Positions 43,586-53,713 of a stretch of 64,000 bases of DNA are shown here, in pieces (position 1 is the first letter of the stretch; each line of letters begins with the position of its first letter). Under the pieces are notes generated by a model. That model saw only the letters and a list, made by a program, of their open reading frames with translations, was not told where the DNA came from and did not search any database. The position numbers and the translations under genes are program-made. Location of the stretch: positions 248,001 to 312,000 of the forward strand of contig NZ_JBGCCT010000003.1 in the NCBI RefSeq assembly GCF_041260665.1, read 5' to 3'. Source of the stretch: Catenulispora sp. GP43 (GTDB taxonomy: Bacteria > Actinomycetota > Actinomycetes > Streptomycetales > Catenulisporaceae).

Positions 43586-44788
43586 GTGGCATCCAACCCC
43601 GCCACCGTCGGCATCGTGGCCGCCCTGGTCGCCCCGGCGGTCGCGGTGTCCCGCGCCGTCCAGCGGCACCGTTTGGCCGGCACGACCGCCGAACGCGCCG
43701 CCTACGCCGCCATGCACGCCGTCGCCCTCGCCGGGCCCCCTCTGCGGGCCGGCCTGACGCCGGACGCCACCCGCCGCGCGGCCCGCCACCTGCGGCCGCT
43801 GCTCGGCACCGCGGCGCTGGCCTTCAACGACACCGAACGGAACCTCACCTGGGACGGTGCCGGGCAGCACCGGCATTCTCAGGACTCCTACGAACTGTCC
43901 ACCACGGCGCTCAAGTCCAGCAGCGTGACCGTCCTCGGTCCGGAGGAAGTGCACTGTGGCAGCGACTCCTGCGTGATCCGCCACGCGGTCGTCGCGCCGA
44001 TCATCCCGCCGAGCAGCATCGGCGGGATCCGCGACGACGGCGGCAGCCCGGCGATCGGGACATTGTCGGTCTACAGTTCCAGCACCTCCGTGGCCCTGGT
44101 ACGGGCCGTCGGCGAGGTCGCGTACTGGGTCGCCACGCAGATCGAACTGGCGGAACTCGACCGGTCGCGGACCCGCCTGATGGAGACCGAACTCAGGGCA
44201 CTGAGGGCACAGATCTCGCCGCACTTCGTCTACAACTCGCTCACCGCCATCGCCTCCTTCACGCGCACCGATCCGCAACGCGCCAGAGAGCTCCTCTTAG
44301 AGTTCGCGGACTTCACCCGCTACTCGTTCCGTGCGCACGGCGAGTTCACGACGCTCGCCGAGGAACTGCGCAGCGTGGACCGCTACCTGTTGCTGGAACG
44401 TGCCCGTTTCGGCGAACGCCTCCAGGTGGCCCTGCGGATCGCCCCTGAGGTGCTGCCTGTAGAAGTTCCGTTCCTATGTGTACAGCCCATAGTGGAGAAC
44501 GCAGTACGGCACGGACTGGAAGGCAAGCCCGGCCCCGGCCATGTCACCATCACCGCCGAGCCGACCCGGCACCACTACCGGATCACGGTCGAGGACGACG
44601 GAGTCGGGATCACCCCGGACGTCCTGCGCGACGCCCTAGCCCCGGCCGAGCCGGGCACGCGCACCTCCGTAGGGCTGTCCAACGTCCACGAACGGCTCCG
44701 CGCCGTCTACGGGACCGCCTACGGCCTGGCGATCGAATCCCAGCCCGGAGCGGGTACCACTGTGGTGATCCGGGTCCCGAAAAAGTAG
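43586..44788 (+). CDS. LytS/BtsS-type sensor histidine kinase
   Basis: 400 aa from GTG 43586; a -10-like CAGACT lies 7 nt upstream and there is no ribosome site (leaderless). An N-terminal hydrophobic segment (VGIVAALVAPAVAVS, weak as a membrane helix), a GAF-like sensor region (about 40-190), then the LytS-type dimer/phosphotransfer region with H213 (ALRAQISPHFVYNSLTAIA) and a HATPase (NAVRHGLEGKPG, DDGVGI, TSVGLSNVHERL). It transfers phosphate to the LytTR regulator encoded 28 bp downstream. Related two-component pairs respond to pyruvate, serine or peptides. The Cys-rich VHCGSDSC (122-129) could bind metal or sense redox. Next to acsA, so acetate/pyruvate is a possible cue. Confidence 0.88.
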   Translation: MASNPATVGIVAALVAPAVAVSRAVQRHRLAGTTAERAAYAAMHAVALAGPPLRAGLTPDATRRAARHLRPLLGTAALAFNDTERNLTWDGAGQHRHSQDSYELSTTALKSSSVTVLGPEEVHCGSDSCVIRHAVVAPIIPPSSIGGIRDDGGSPAIGTLSVYSSSTSVALVRAVGEVAYWVATQIELAELDRSRTRLMETELRALRAQISPHFVYNSLTAIASFTRTDPQRARELLLEFADFTRYSFRAHGEFTTLAEELRSVDRYLLLERARFGERLQVALRIAPEVLPVEVPFLCVQPIVENAVRHGLEGKPGPGHVTITAEPTRHHYRITVEDDGVGITPDVLRDALAPAEPGTRTSVGLSNVHERLRAVYGTAYGLAIESQPGAGTTVVIRVPKK

Positions 44789-44816
44789 AAGGCCACAGAA
44801 GCAGAGGGCATACCGC

Positions 44817-45551
44817 ATGACCATCGCGACGCCGACCGGCCTGCGCGTGCTGGTGGTCGACGACGAGCCCCCGGCCGTCGCCGAACTCTCCTACCTCCTG
44901 TCCCGCGACCCCCGCGTCTCCTCGGTACGGACCGCCACTGACGGAGAGGACGCGCTGAGGGTCCTGAAGAACTCCCCTGTAGACGCCCTGTTCCTCGACA
45001 TCCGCATGCCGGGTCTGGACGGTCTGGAGATAGCGGCGCTCCTCAATCAGTTCGCCACGCCGCCGCAGATCGTCTTCGTGACAGCTCATGAGGAATTCGC
45101 TCTGGAGGCGTTCGACCTACACGCCTCCGACTACCTGCTCAAGCCGGTCCGTGCCGAACGCCTCGCGGAAGCCATCCGCCGGATGACACCGGCGTCCACG
45201 CCCCGTAGGGCCCCCGAACCGGGGCCCTACGACGTCATCCCGGTGGAGCTGGCAGGCGTCACGCGCTTCATCCCGCGCCAGGACGTCTCCTATGCCGAAG
45301 CGCAAGGCGACTACGTGCGCTTGTACACGGACAGCAGCAGCCATCTGGTCCGCATCCCCTTGGCAGTACTGGAGGAGCACTGGTCCGGCGCCGGTTTCGC
45401 CCGCACGCACCGCCGCTTCCTGGTCCGCGTCGACGCCGTCTCGGAGGCCCGGTGGGAGAGCGGCCACCTGACCGTCATCGTCGGCGGGATCCCCCTCCCG
45501 GTCGCCCGCCGGCACACGCGTGAAGTGCGCGAACGGCTCAGCCACCGCTGA
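44817..45551 (+). CDS. LytTR-type response regulator
   Basis: 244 aa from ATG 44817. Receiver domain (1-120) with DDEP (15-18), phosphoacceptor D61 (FLDIRMPGLDG) and the K in LKPVRAERL. The C-terminal LytTR DNA-binding domain (about 140-240; VTRFIPRQDVSYAEAQGDYVRLYT... FARTHRRFLVRVDAV... LPVARRHTREVRERL) binds promoter repeats of a length near 10 bp. It forms a pair with the preceding histidine kinase. A terminator hairpin follows, then acsA. Confidence 0.92.
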   Translation: MTIATPTGLRVLVVDDEPPAVAELSYLLSRDPRVSSVRTATDGEDALRVLKNSPVDALFLDIRMPGLDGLEIAALLNQFATPPQIVFVTAHEEFALEAFDLHASDYLLKPVRAERLAEAIRRMTPASTPRRAPEPGPYDVIPVELAGVTRFIPRQDVSYAEAQGDYVRLYTDSSSHLVRIPLAVLEEHWSGAGFARTHRRFLVRVDAVSEARWESGHLTVIVGGIPLPVARRHTREVRERLSHR

Positions 45552-45695
45552 TCGCGCCGTCCCGACCGCTGAACGCTCGGCGCGGACCGTCCATGGATCG
45601 GGCTCTCTCACCCTCTGCCCTGGTTTGCCCGTTACCGCCTACGGTGAGGTGACCGCCCGTCCATCCGACGTCGATGACGGCACGGCACCGTGAGC

Positions 45696-45731
45696 ACGCC
45701 GCCCACCGAATCGGGTCCTGGTGGGCGGCGT
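45696..45731 (+). terminator. Hairpin after the LytTR gene
   Basis: ACGCCGCCCACC (45696-45707) and GGTGGGCGGCGT (45720-45731), a 12-bp perfect stem with a 12-nt loop, 145 bp after the LytTR stop. No T tract. Confidence 0.75.
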
Positions 45732-45749
45732 CTGGGTGTCTCCAGGTAA

Positions 45750-45763
45750 AAGGTCTATACCAA
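45750..45763. promoter_or_regulatory. DasR-like site upstream of acsA
   Basis: AAGGTCTATACCAA. The reverse complement TTGGTATAGACCTT differs by one base in the TGGTCTAGACC core of the GntR/DasR response element. It is about 100 bp before acsA. A -10-like CATAAT with extended TG is at 45831-45839. Confidence 0.4.
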
Positions 45764-45859
45764 TGGCTCCGAAACCCTTGTGTTCCGGGCCCTCCCTTGG
45801 TGTGCTACTGCCTGGATAAAGTGTGACCGCTGTCATAATGCATCGAACGAGGAGAGACG

Positions 45860-47815
<1,956 letters not shown>

Positions 47816-47836
47816 TCCAGTCTGCCTGAGTGTTCG

Positions 47837-47880
47837 ACCGCCGGGTGCGCGGGCCTCATTGGCCCGTCGCACCCGGCGGT
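47837..47880 (+). terminator. Long hairpin after acsA
   Basis: ACCGCCGGGTGCG (47837-47849) pairs perfectly with CGCACCCGGCGGT (47868-47880), 13 bp. The enclosed 18 nt form a second inner stem CGGGCC-TCATT-GGCCCG. It begins 21 bp after the acsA stop. Confidence 0.85.
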
Positions 47881-48033
47881 TCCGTGTTCTCAGGAGTCGG
47901 ACCGCCGCACACAGGTTCCTCATAGTGCGTAACCTGAACGGCTCAGGAGCGCCGGGAAGTCTGGTCGGCATGGGTAGTGGTTTCTTGATCACCACCCGTC
48001 CGCCGCCGACCGCCGAGCCACCAGGACGCCCCG

Positions 48034-49347
48034 ATGACGCCCCCGGACCGCCCCGCCGTCCCGTTCCGGGCCTTCGCCCGGCTCAGGCGGATCGAACGCC
48101 GACACGTGGCGGAAGTCCTGCGGACCGAGACCGTCGGCGGCGCGCTGCTCATCGTCTTCGCGCTCCTGGGGCTGCTGTGGGCCAACTCCCCGTGGCGCGC
48201 TTCCTACGACACCGTCAAGAACACCGTCGTCGGACCGCACCTGTGGCACCTCGACCTGACCCTGGCGGACTGGGCCGCCGATTTCCTGCTCGCGTTCTTC
48301 TTCCTGGTGGCCGGGATCGAGCTCAAGCACGAGCTGCAGGCCGGCGAACTGTCGAACCCGCGCGCCGCGGTGCTTCCGGTGGTCTCGGCGCTGTGCGGCA
48401 TGGTGGTGCCGATCGGGGTCTACCTCGCGGTCAGCGCCGGGCACGCGAACGCGGGCTCCGGCTGGGCCGTGCCGACCGCCACCGACATCGCGTTCGCGCT
48501 CGCGGTGCTGGCCGTCGTCGGGCAGAACCTGCCGTCGGCGCTGCGGGCGTTCCTGCTGACCCTGGCCGTGGTCGACGACCTCGGGGCGATCATCATCATC
48601 GCGGTCGCGTACACGGCCAGCATCGACGCCGCCGCCTTGGCGATCGCTGCGCTCCTGCTCGTCGCCTTCTATGTGCTGCAACGCAAGCGGATCACCAGCT
48701 TGTGGCTCAACGTGCCGCTGGGCCTGGCCATCTGGATCGCCGTGCACGCCAGCGGCGTCCACGCGACGGTGGCCGGTGTGGCCATCGGCCTGATGCTGCA
48801 CGGCCGGCACCATGGCGACGGCTATGCGGAAGCTGATGAGGGACGCGACCACGAGCCCCAGTCGCCGGCCGAGAATGTGCAGTGGGTGCTCCAACCGTTC
48901 TCCGCGGGCTTCTGCGTCCCCGTCTTCGCGATCATGTCGGCCGGGGTGTACATCGGCGGCAAGACACTGGGCAGCCTGGTCAGCAACCAGATCCCGCTGG
49001 CCATCGCCGCGGGCCTGTTCGTCGGCAAGGCGGTCGGGGTGTTCGGCGGCGCCTATCTGACCGCGCGTTTCACCCGCGCCGAGCTGTCCGACGAGCTGCG
49101 GTGGCGAGACATCGCCGCGGTCTCCACCCTGACCGGCGTCGGGTTCACCGTCTCGTTGTTGATCTCCGAGCTCGCCTTCACCGATACCCCGGAGTTGCTG
49201 AACCTCGCCAAGGGCGGAGTGCTGCTCGGTTCTCTGGTGTCCGCACTCGTCGCTGTCGTACTCCTGCGGCGCAGGGACCGCTTCTACGATCAGCTGTGCA
49301 TCGCTGAAGCGGAGGAAGACGGGGAACCGGCGCTCGGGCGAGAATAG
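48034..49347 (+). CDS. nhaA: Na+/H+ antiporter NhaA
   Basis: 437 aa. About 11-12 membrane helices are visible. The ion-binding aspartates lie in the VVDDLGAIIIIAV segment, with TDIAFALAV before them and GVGFTVSLLISELAF at the end. NhaA exchanges Na+ (or Li+) for protons and sets pH/Na+ homeostasis. The start ATG 48034 has AGGA 9 nt upstream. The last ~30 residues are a charged cytoplasmic tail (EAEEDGEPALGRE). It lies ~220 bp downstream of acsA; a short stem (GTGGT-N9-ACCAC, 47977-47995) stands in its leader. A bidirectional terminator follows. Confidence 0.95.
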   Translation: MTPPDRPAVPFRAFARLRRIERRHVAEVLRTETVGGALLIVFALLGLLWANSPWRASYDTVKNTVVGPHLWHLDLTLADWAADFLLAFFFLVAGIELKHELQAGELSNPRAAVLPVVSALCGMVVPIGVYLAVSAGHANAGSGWAVPTATDIAFALAVLAVVGQNLPSALRAFLLTLAVVDDLGAIIIIAVAYTASIDAAALAIAALLLVAFYVLQRKRITSLWLNVPLGLAIWIAVHASGVHATVAGVAIGLMLHGRHHGDGYAEADEGRDHEPQSPAENVQWVLQPFSAGFCVPVFAIMSAGVYIGGKTLGSLVSNQIPLAIAAGLFVGKAVGVFGGAYLTARFTRAELSDELRWRDIAAVSTLTGVGFTVSLLISELAFTDTPELLNLAKGGVLLGSLVSALVAVVLLRRRDRFYDQLCIAEAEEDGEPALGRE

Positions 49348-49351
49348 TGCG

Positions 49352-49384
49352 GCGTCCCCTCCGCACTGGCCGCGGAGGGGACGC
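49352..49384. terminator. Bidirectional hairpin between nhaA and the TipA-like gene
   Basis: GCGTCCCCTCCGC (49352-49364), 7-nt loop, GCGGAGGGGACGC (49372-49384); a 13-bp perfect stem followed by GTTTGGGTTT. It is 4 bp after the nhaA stop and serves the convergent genes. Confidence 0.85.
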
Positions 49385-49414
49385 GTTTGGGTTTCCGCGC
49401 TTAGCGGATCAGCA

Positions 49415-50173
49415 CTAGTCGGCCAGACGTGCGTCCGCATAGGCAGCCATCGCGGCCGCCTGGTACTCGGCGAGACCTTCGGCGATCTTCATGTAGTTCA
49501 CCTTGAAGCGCTCGTCGTCGACGTACATCTGGCCGAGGCACTTGTACGCCTTGCGGTTCGGCGTCCACCAGACACAGATGCCCTGGTAGTGCTGGTGGAC
49601 CTCGTCCTGCACCGCCGGGTCGTCGACCGGGGTGCCGGCGGCCATGAACTCCGCCATCCGGATCATCGCCGCGGTCGCCTCCCGCTGCCAGCGCTCCATG
49701 TCCTCGTCGGTCATGGCCACGCGCTTGGCCTGGGCCCGCTCGAACTCCTCGGGCCAGCGCTCGCGCGCCTCGTCGTCGTACTGCGACTGGTCGAACCCCT
49801 CGAACAGGTTCTCCGGCCGGTTGATGTGCACGGACATCTCTGGCTTCCCTTCCAGCTCGACGATGGTCCGCCGCACGGTCTCGGCCACTCTCGACAGCCG
49901 GTCGCGCTCGACGATCAGCCGGCCGTACTGCCGGCGCAGCGCGGCCAGCGTGTCCGGTTCGGAGTCGATCGCCTCGGCGATGTCGGCCAGGCCGAGGCCC
50001 AGCTCGCGCAGGACGAGGATCTGCTGCAGGCGCAGCAGCTGCGACTCCTCGTAATAGCGGTAGCCGTTGGCGCCGACGTGGTCGGGCTTGAGGAGCCCGA
50101 TGTCGTCGTAGTGGCGCAGGGTCCGGGCGGTGATCCCGGAGATCCGTGCCACCTGCGCGATCGACCAGCTCAT
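49415..50173 (-). CDS. MerR-family regulator with TipA-type (TipAS) ligand domain
   Basis: 252 aa from ATG 50173 (GGGAA site; ATG 50185 would add four residues). The MerR HTH spans residues 1-70 (WSIAQVARISGITARTLRHYDDIGLLKPDHVGANGYRYYEESQLLRLQQILVLRELGL), followed by a linking coiled coil and a C-terminal TipAS-like globin-fold domain (about 120-250; ARERWPEEFERAQAKR... CVWWTPNRKAYKCLGQMYVDDERFK...YQAAAMAAYAD). TipA proteins of Streptomyces bind thiopeptide antibiotics such as thiostrepton covalently and activate transcription. The cognate promoter at 50220-50250 has the 19-bp spacer that MerR activators need. So it is likely autoregulated. Confidence 0.88.
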   Translation of the reverse strand: MSWSIAQVARISGITARTLRHYDDIGLLKPDHVGANGYRYYEESQLLRLQQILVLRELGLGLADIAEAIDSEPDTLAALRRQYGRLIVERDRLSRVAETVRRTIVELEGKPEMSVHINRPENLFEGFDQSQYDDEARERWPEEFERAQAKRVAMTDEDMERWQREATAAMIRMAEFMAAGTPVDDPAVQDEVHQHYQGICVWWTPNRKAYKCLGQMYVDDERFKVNYMKIAEGLAEYQAAAMAAYADARLAD

Positions 50174-50219
50174 AGCGGTTCCCATCGATATACAGCCGGT
50201 CCTTCCAGCTGCCTTTTCG

Positions 50220-50250
50220 AAGGTAGAAGCTTCCGTTACGGCAAGGTCAA
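50220..50250 (-). promoter_or_regulatory. MerR-type promoter with 19-bp spacer
   Basis: On the minus strand: -35 TTGACC (50245-50250), 19-bp spacer, -10 TACCTT (50220-50225). The spacer holds an imperfect dyad centred on CCGTTACGG (7 of 11 arm positions pair), typical for MerR activators that untwist the promoter. Confidence 0.75.
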
Positions 50251-50293
50251 GCCGAATTCGCCGGCGCCGCAGTTCCGGCGGCGCGAAAACCGG

Positions 50294-50944
50294 TCAGGGG
50301 CGGCTGAGGATCAGCTCGAAGGCCTCGGCGGTGGTCTCCAGGACCTGCTCGGGCTGCGGGTCCGTGGCGCCGAGCGTCCGGCCGTGCCGGATCCAGGCGG
50401 TGTGCAGCCCCGCGCCGTTGCCGCCGGCGACGTCCGAGCTCAGGGAGTCGCCGACCATCCAGCCGCCTTCCAGGGGCGCGCCGGCGCGCTCGGAGGCCAG
50501 CTGGAAGATCTTCGACTCGGGCTTCCAGCTGCCCTCGACGTCCGAGATGCAGACGACGTCCACATAGGCGCGCAGGCCGACGGCGTCGATCTTGGCGTTC
50601 TGGAAGTCGCCGAATCCGTTGGTGACGATGCCGGTCCGCCAGCCGGCGTCGCGCAGCGCCTCCAGCCCGTCCACTACCCCGTTGAAGGGCTTAAGCAGGT
50701 CGACCATGCGGAGCCGGTAGTCGGTCAGCAGCTCCGCCGGGTCGGCGTCCAGCCCGAAGTACTCCACCAGGCCGCGGAACGCGTCGTCCGGCGCGCCGGT
50801 CCAGAAGATGTGCTCGTTGTCGATGAACCAGCGCACATCACCGGTGGCGCCGTGGGTCGCGACCAGCTCCTCGGCCCAGGCGACGAAGGCGCCCTTGGAG
50901 AAGATCAGGGTGTCGTCCAGGTCGAAGAGCGCGAGACGGGGCAT
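50294..50944 (-). CDS. HAD-family hydrolase
   Basis: 216 aa from ATG 50944 (TAATCT 7 nt upstream). HAD motifs: FDLDDTLIFSKG (motif I, D-x-D-D-T), VTNGFGDFQ (motif II), KPESKIF (motif III Lys) and VGDSLSSDVAGG (motif IV). The cap domain is inserted after motif I (C1 type). It is of the phosphoglycolate/beta-phosphoglucomutase-like group (HAD-IA variant 3, pyrimidine 5'-nucleotidase-like). The substrate is unknown. An in-frame longer start exists but lacks support. It stands alone, upstream of the terminator of the Ltp2 operon. Confidence 0.85.
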   Translation of the reverse strand: MPRLALFDLDDTLIFSKGAFVAWAEELVATHGATGDVRWFIDNEHIFWTGAPDDAFRGLVEYFGLDADPAELLTDYRLRMVDLLKPFNGVVDGLEALRDAGWRTGIVTNGFGDFQNAKIDAVGLRAYVDVVCISDVEGSWKPESKIFQLASERAGAPLEGGWMVGDSLSSDVAGGNGAGLHTAWIRHGRTLGATDPQPEQVLETTAEAFELILSRP

Positions 50945-51026
50945 GGCTCCGAGATTAACTGATCGTTCCGACGCCCAACGGAACACCGGGTTACGGCTGG
51001 TGGCGGGGGTGCCGCTCACCGCCGGT

Positions 51027-51048
51027 GGGGCCGGCGCCGGCCGGCCCC
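51027..51048 (-). terminator. Hairpin after the Ltp2 operon
   Basis: GGGGCCGGC (51027-51035), GCCG loop, GCCGGCCCC (51040-51048). It is 4 bp beyond the ltp2 stop (51052) in the direction of transcription. Confidence 0.7.
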
Positions 51049-51051
51049 CGC

Positions 51052-52230
51052 TCAGACCGCGCTGAGCACCAGCCCCGACGTCGGGACCCCGGTGCCAGCC
51101 GTGACCAGCACGTTGCGCACGTCCGGCACCTGGTTCACGGCCGTGCCCCGGGCCTGGCGCACCGCCTCGGCGATGCCGTTCATGCCGTGGATGTAGGCCT
51201 CGCCGAGCTGGCCGCCGTGGGTGTTCAGCGGAAGCCGCCCGCCGAGGTGGATGGCGCCGTCGCGGATGAAGTCGCGCGCCTCGCCCCGACCACAGAAGCC
51301 GAACTCCTCCAGCTGCGTCAGGACGAACGGAGTGAAGTGGTCATAGATGACCGCCGTCTGGATGTCGTCCGGCCCCAAACCGGACTGGCGCCACAGCTGC
51401 CGCGCGACGGTCCCCATCTCCGGCAGTCCGGTGATGTCGTCGCGGTAATAGCTGGTCATCATCTGTTGGTCGTGGGCGGAGCCCTGTGCGGCTCCCGCTA
51501 TAAGGACTTCCTTGCCGGGAAGATCCTTAGCGCGCTCCGCAGAGACGACGACCAACGCGACTCCGCCGTCGGACTCTTGGCAGCAGTCCAGAAGCCGCAG
51601 CGGATCGGCGATCAGCTTCGAGCTCTGGTGGTCGGCCAAGGTGATCGGCCGGTCGTGGAACCACGCCGCGGGGTTCGTGGCGGCGTGGGTCCGCGCCGCT
51701 ACGGCGACGCGCCCGAAGTCTTCGGAGGTGGCGCCGTACGTATGCATGTAGCGGCGCGCGGCCATGGCGACCCAGGCTGCCGGGGTGATGAGGCCGTAGG
51801 GCGAGTAGTAGCCGAAGTGCTGTGCCATCGGAGATTCGCCGCGGGCTTGGACCGCGGCGTCCCCCGAGCCGAAGCGCCGGCCCGAGCGTTCGTTGAAAGC
51901 GCGGTAGCAGACCACGACGTCGGCCATGCCCGCGGTGATCGCGGCCGCCGCGTGCGCGACGGTCGCACAGGCGGCACCGCCTCCGTAGTCGACCAGGGAG
52001 AAATAACGCAGTTCGGCGACGCCCAGACCCCGGCCGACCATGATCGAGGGACTGGAGTCCATCGAGAAGGTCACCAGACCGTCGACGTCATGCGGTGCTA
52101 CCCCGGCGTCGTCCAACGCGGCCTTGCACGCCTCCAGACACAGTTGGAGTTCACTGCGTCCCGACTCCTTGGAGAACTCCGTGGCGCCGATACCGGCGAT
52201 CGCTACTGCGCCGGACAGGGACCCGCTCAC
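51052..52230 (-). CDS. ltp2: Ltp2-like steroid side-chain retro-aldolase (thiolase-fold lipid-transfer protein)
   Basis: 392 aa from GTG 52230, overlapping the MaoC stop by four bases. It is a thiolase-superfamily protein of the SCP-x/lipid-transfer group (AIAGIGATEFSKESGRSELQLCLEACKAALDDAGV, GYYSPYGLITPAAWVAMAARRYMHTYG, AVIYDHFTPFVLTQLEEFGFCGRGEA, NTHGGQLGEAYIHGMNG). It lacks the nucleophilic Cys set of true thiolases. The YDHFTP and AYIHG segments carry the tyrosines described for Ltp2. Ltp2 cleaves 17-hydroxy-3-oxo-4-pregnene-20-carboxyl-CoA to androstenedione and propionyl-CoA, with a DUF35 partner. That partner is in the same operon (53710-54111). Confidence 0.85.
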   Translation of the reverse strand: MSGSLSGAVAIAGIGATEFSKESGRSELQLCLEACKAALDDAGVAPHDVDGLVTFSMDSSPSIMVGRGLGVAELRYFSLVDYGGGAACATVAHAAAAITAGMADVVVCYRAFNERSGRRFGSGDAAVQARGESPMAQHFGYYSPYGLITPAAWVAMAARRYMHTYGATSEDFGRVAVAARTHAATNPAAWFHDRPITLADHQSSKLIADPLRLLDCCQESDGGVALVVVSAERAKDLPGKEVLIAGAAQGSAHDQQMMTSYYRDDITGLPEMGTVARQLWRQSGLGPDDIQTAVIYDHFTPFVLTQLEEFGFCGRGEARDFIRDGAIHLGGRLPLNTHGGQLGEAYIHGMNGIAEAVRQARGTAVNQVPDVRNVLVTAGTGVPTSGLVLSAV

Positions 52231-52628
52231 TCGCCGCCGCCCTTCAGGGTCACGGTTCCGGTGACATGGTTGCCGAGCTGGTTCGCACCCCGGATCGCGA
52301 TCTCGACGGTGCCGTCCTCGCTGACGCGCGCCACGGACCCGGTGAGGGTCATCGTGTCGCCGGGGTAGTTCGGGACGCCGAGCCGGATCGCGATCTTCAG
52401 GATGCGCGCCTCGGCGCCGGCCCAGTCGGTGACGAAGCGCCCGACGAGTCCGTTGGTGGTGAGGATGTTCATGAAGATGTCGGGGGAGCCCTTCTCCCGG
52501 GCGGCCGGGACGTCGTGGTGCACGTCCTGGTAGTCCCGGGAAGCGATGGCGCCGGAGACGATCCTCGTCGGGGTGATCGGGATGACCAGCTCCGGCAACG
52601 TCTCCCCGACCTTCGGCAGCGCGGTCAT
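52227..52628 (-). CDS. MaoC-family hydratase, ChsH1-like
   Basis: 133 aa from ATG 52628, overlapping the FadE stop by four bases (ATGA). A hotdog MaoC domain: LPELVIPITPTRIVSGAIASRDYQDVHHDVPAAREKGSPDIFMNILTTNGLVGRFVTDWAG, with the D-x-V-H-H-D hydratase dyad. The short single-domain form fits ChsH1 (Rv3541c), one of two subunits of the enoyl-CoA hydratase for the steroid side chain. The other subunit is ChsH2, here seemingly split into the next upstream genes. Confidence 0.85.
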   Translation of the reverse strand: MTALPKVGETLPELVIPITPTRIVSGAIASRDYQDVHHDVPAAREKGSPDIFMNILTTNGLVGRFVTDWAGAEARILKIAIRLGVPNYPGDTMTLTGSVARVSEDGTVEIAIRGANQLGNHVTGTVTLKGGGE

Positions 52629-53713
52629 TCGTCCTCCTCGATCGGGTAAGCGGAGATCAGTTCGCCGAGGTCGCCGGACCAGGCTTCCGCGGAGCCGCCA
52701 TAGAGCTCCCAGTAGCGGGCCCATGCGTGGTACCGGTGCAGGGGATAGGTGATGTCCACCCCGAAACCGCCATGCAGGTGCTGCGCGGAGCCGACGACCC
52801 GGCGCGCGCCGTCCGCGGCCCAGATCTTGGCGGAGGCGACCGCGTACCGGGCTCGGGGTGAGCTGATGCCGTGCTCTGCGATGGCGTGTACGGCATCCCA
52901 CAGCGCGGCCTGCATAGCGCGGGAATCGATATAGCGGTCCGCAGCCCGGAGCGCCACGCCTTGGAACGTGGCCAAGGGGTGTCCGAACTGGACGCGTACG
53001 CCGACGTATTCGGCGGTCATCGCCAGCGCCCGCGCCGCGATACCGCACAGCATCGCCGAGGAGAAGAGCGCGGCGTAGGCACGCGCTTCGCCGACCGCGT
53101 CGCTGATCTCCATGACCTCGGCGTCGATGAACTCCAGGACGCCCAGCGGCTCGCCGGTGGTGGTCACCTGGTCGCCGATGCGCGCCGTCGACAGGGAGGC
53201 CAGCGCCAGGACTTCCCGTCCGTCCTCGCGCAGGGCCGGGACGAGCACCAGGTCGGAGCTGAGCGGGTACGGCACCAGCTGCGTGATCCCGTTGAGCCGC
53301 CGGCCGGTCAGCCGCAACGGCGCGGCCAGCGTGGACGGATGCTCGGTGAGCCCCGCGGTGATGACGAGCTCGCCGGACAGCATCGCCGGAAGGTACTGCT
53401 CGTCGATCACCAAAGCCGCGACGAACGTCTCCACCAGCGGCAGCCGCGCGAGCGCCGCACCGGCGTCGGTCAGCAACCGCACCATGCCCGGCACTCCGGT
53501 ACCGCCGCCGCCCACGCTCTCCGGGAGGACCGCGGCGAGCAGTCCGGTGTCGGCCAGGGTCCGCCACAGTCGGCGGTCGTGTTCGTCGGACACCGCTTCG
53601 TTGCTGTGGGCCGGACTCCGGGTGTTCTCTACGTCGAGGTCCTTGAAGACCTGGACGGACAGCTCTCCCACGGCTTCCAGCGCGTCGTCCACGGACTGGT
53701 CCACGACCGTCAC
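52625..53713 (-). CDS. Acyl-CoA dehydrogenase, ChsE/FadE28-like
   Basis: 362 aa from GTG 53713, overlapping the DUF35 stop by four bases. Acyl-CoA dehydrogenase fold: helical N-terminus (RLWRTLADTGLLAAVLPESVGGGGTGV), middle beta-domain, and C-terminal FGHPLATFQGVALRAADRYI and QHLHGGFGVDITYPLHRYHAWAR segments. The middle domain is less conserved than in the second FadE of the operon. Such proteins pair as a heterotetramer (ChsE1-ChsE2) in which only one subunit holds complete FAD-binding and catalytic residues; this one looks like the weaker partner, FadE28. Confidence 0.85.
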   Translation of the reverse strand: MTVVDQSVDDALEAVGELSVQVFKDLDVENTRSPAHSNEAVSDEHDRRLWRTLADTGLLAAVLPESVGGGGTGVPGMVRLLTDAGAALARLPLVETFVAALVIDEQYLPAMLSGELVITAGLTEHPSTLAAPLRLTGRRLNGITQLVPYPLSSDLVLVPALREDGREVLALASLSTARIGDQVTTTGEPLGVLEFIDAEVMEISDAVGEARAYAALFSSAMLCGIAARALAMTAEYVGVRVQFGHPLATFQGVALRAADRYIDSRAMQAALWDAVHAIAEHGISSPRARYAVASAKIWAADGARRVVGSAQHLHGGFGVDITYPLHRYHAWARYWELYGGSAEAWSGDLGELISAYPIEEDE

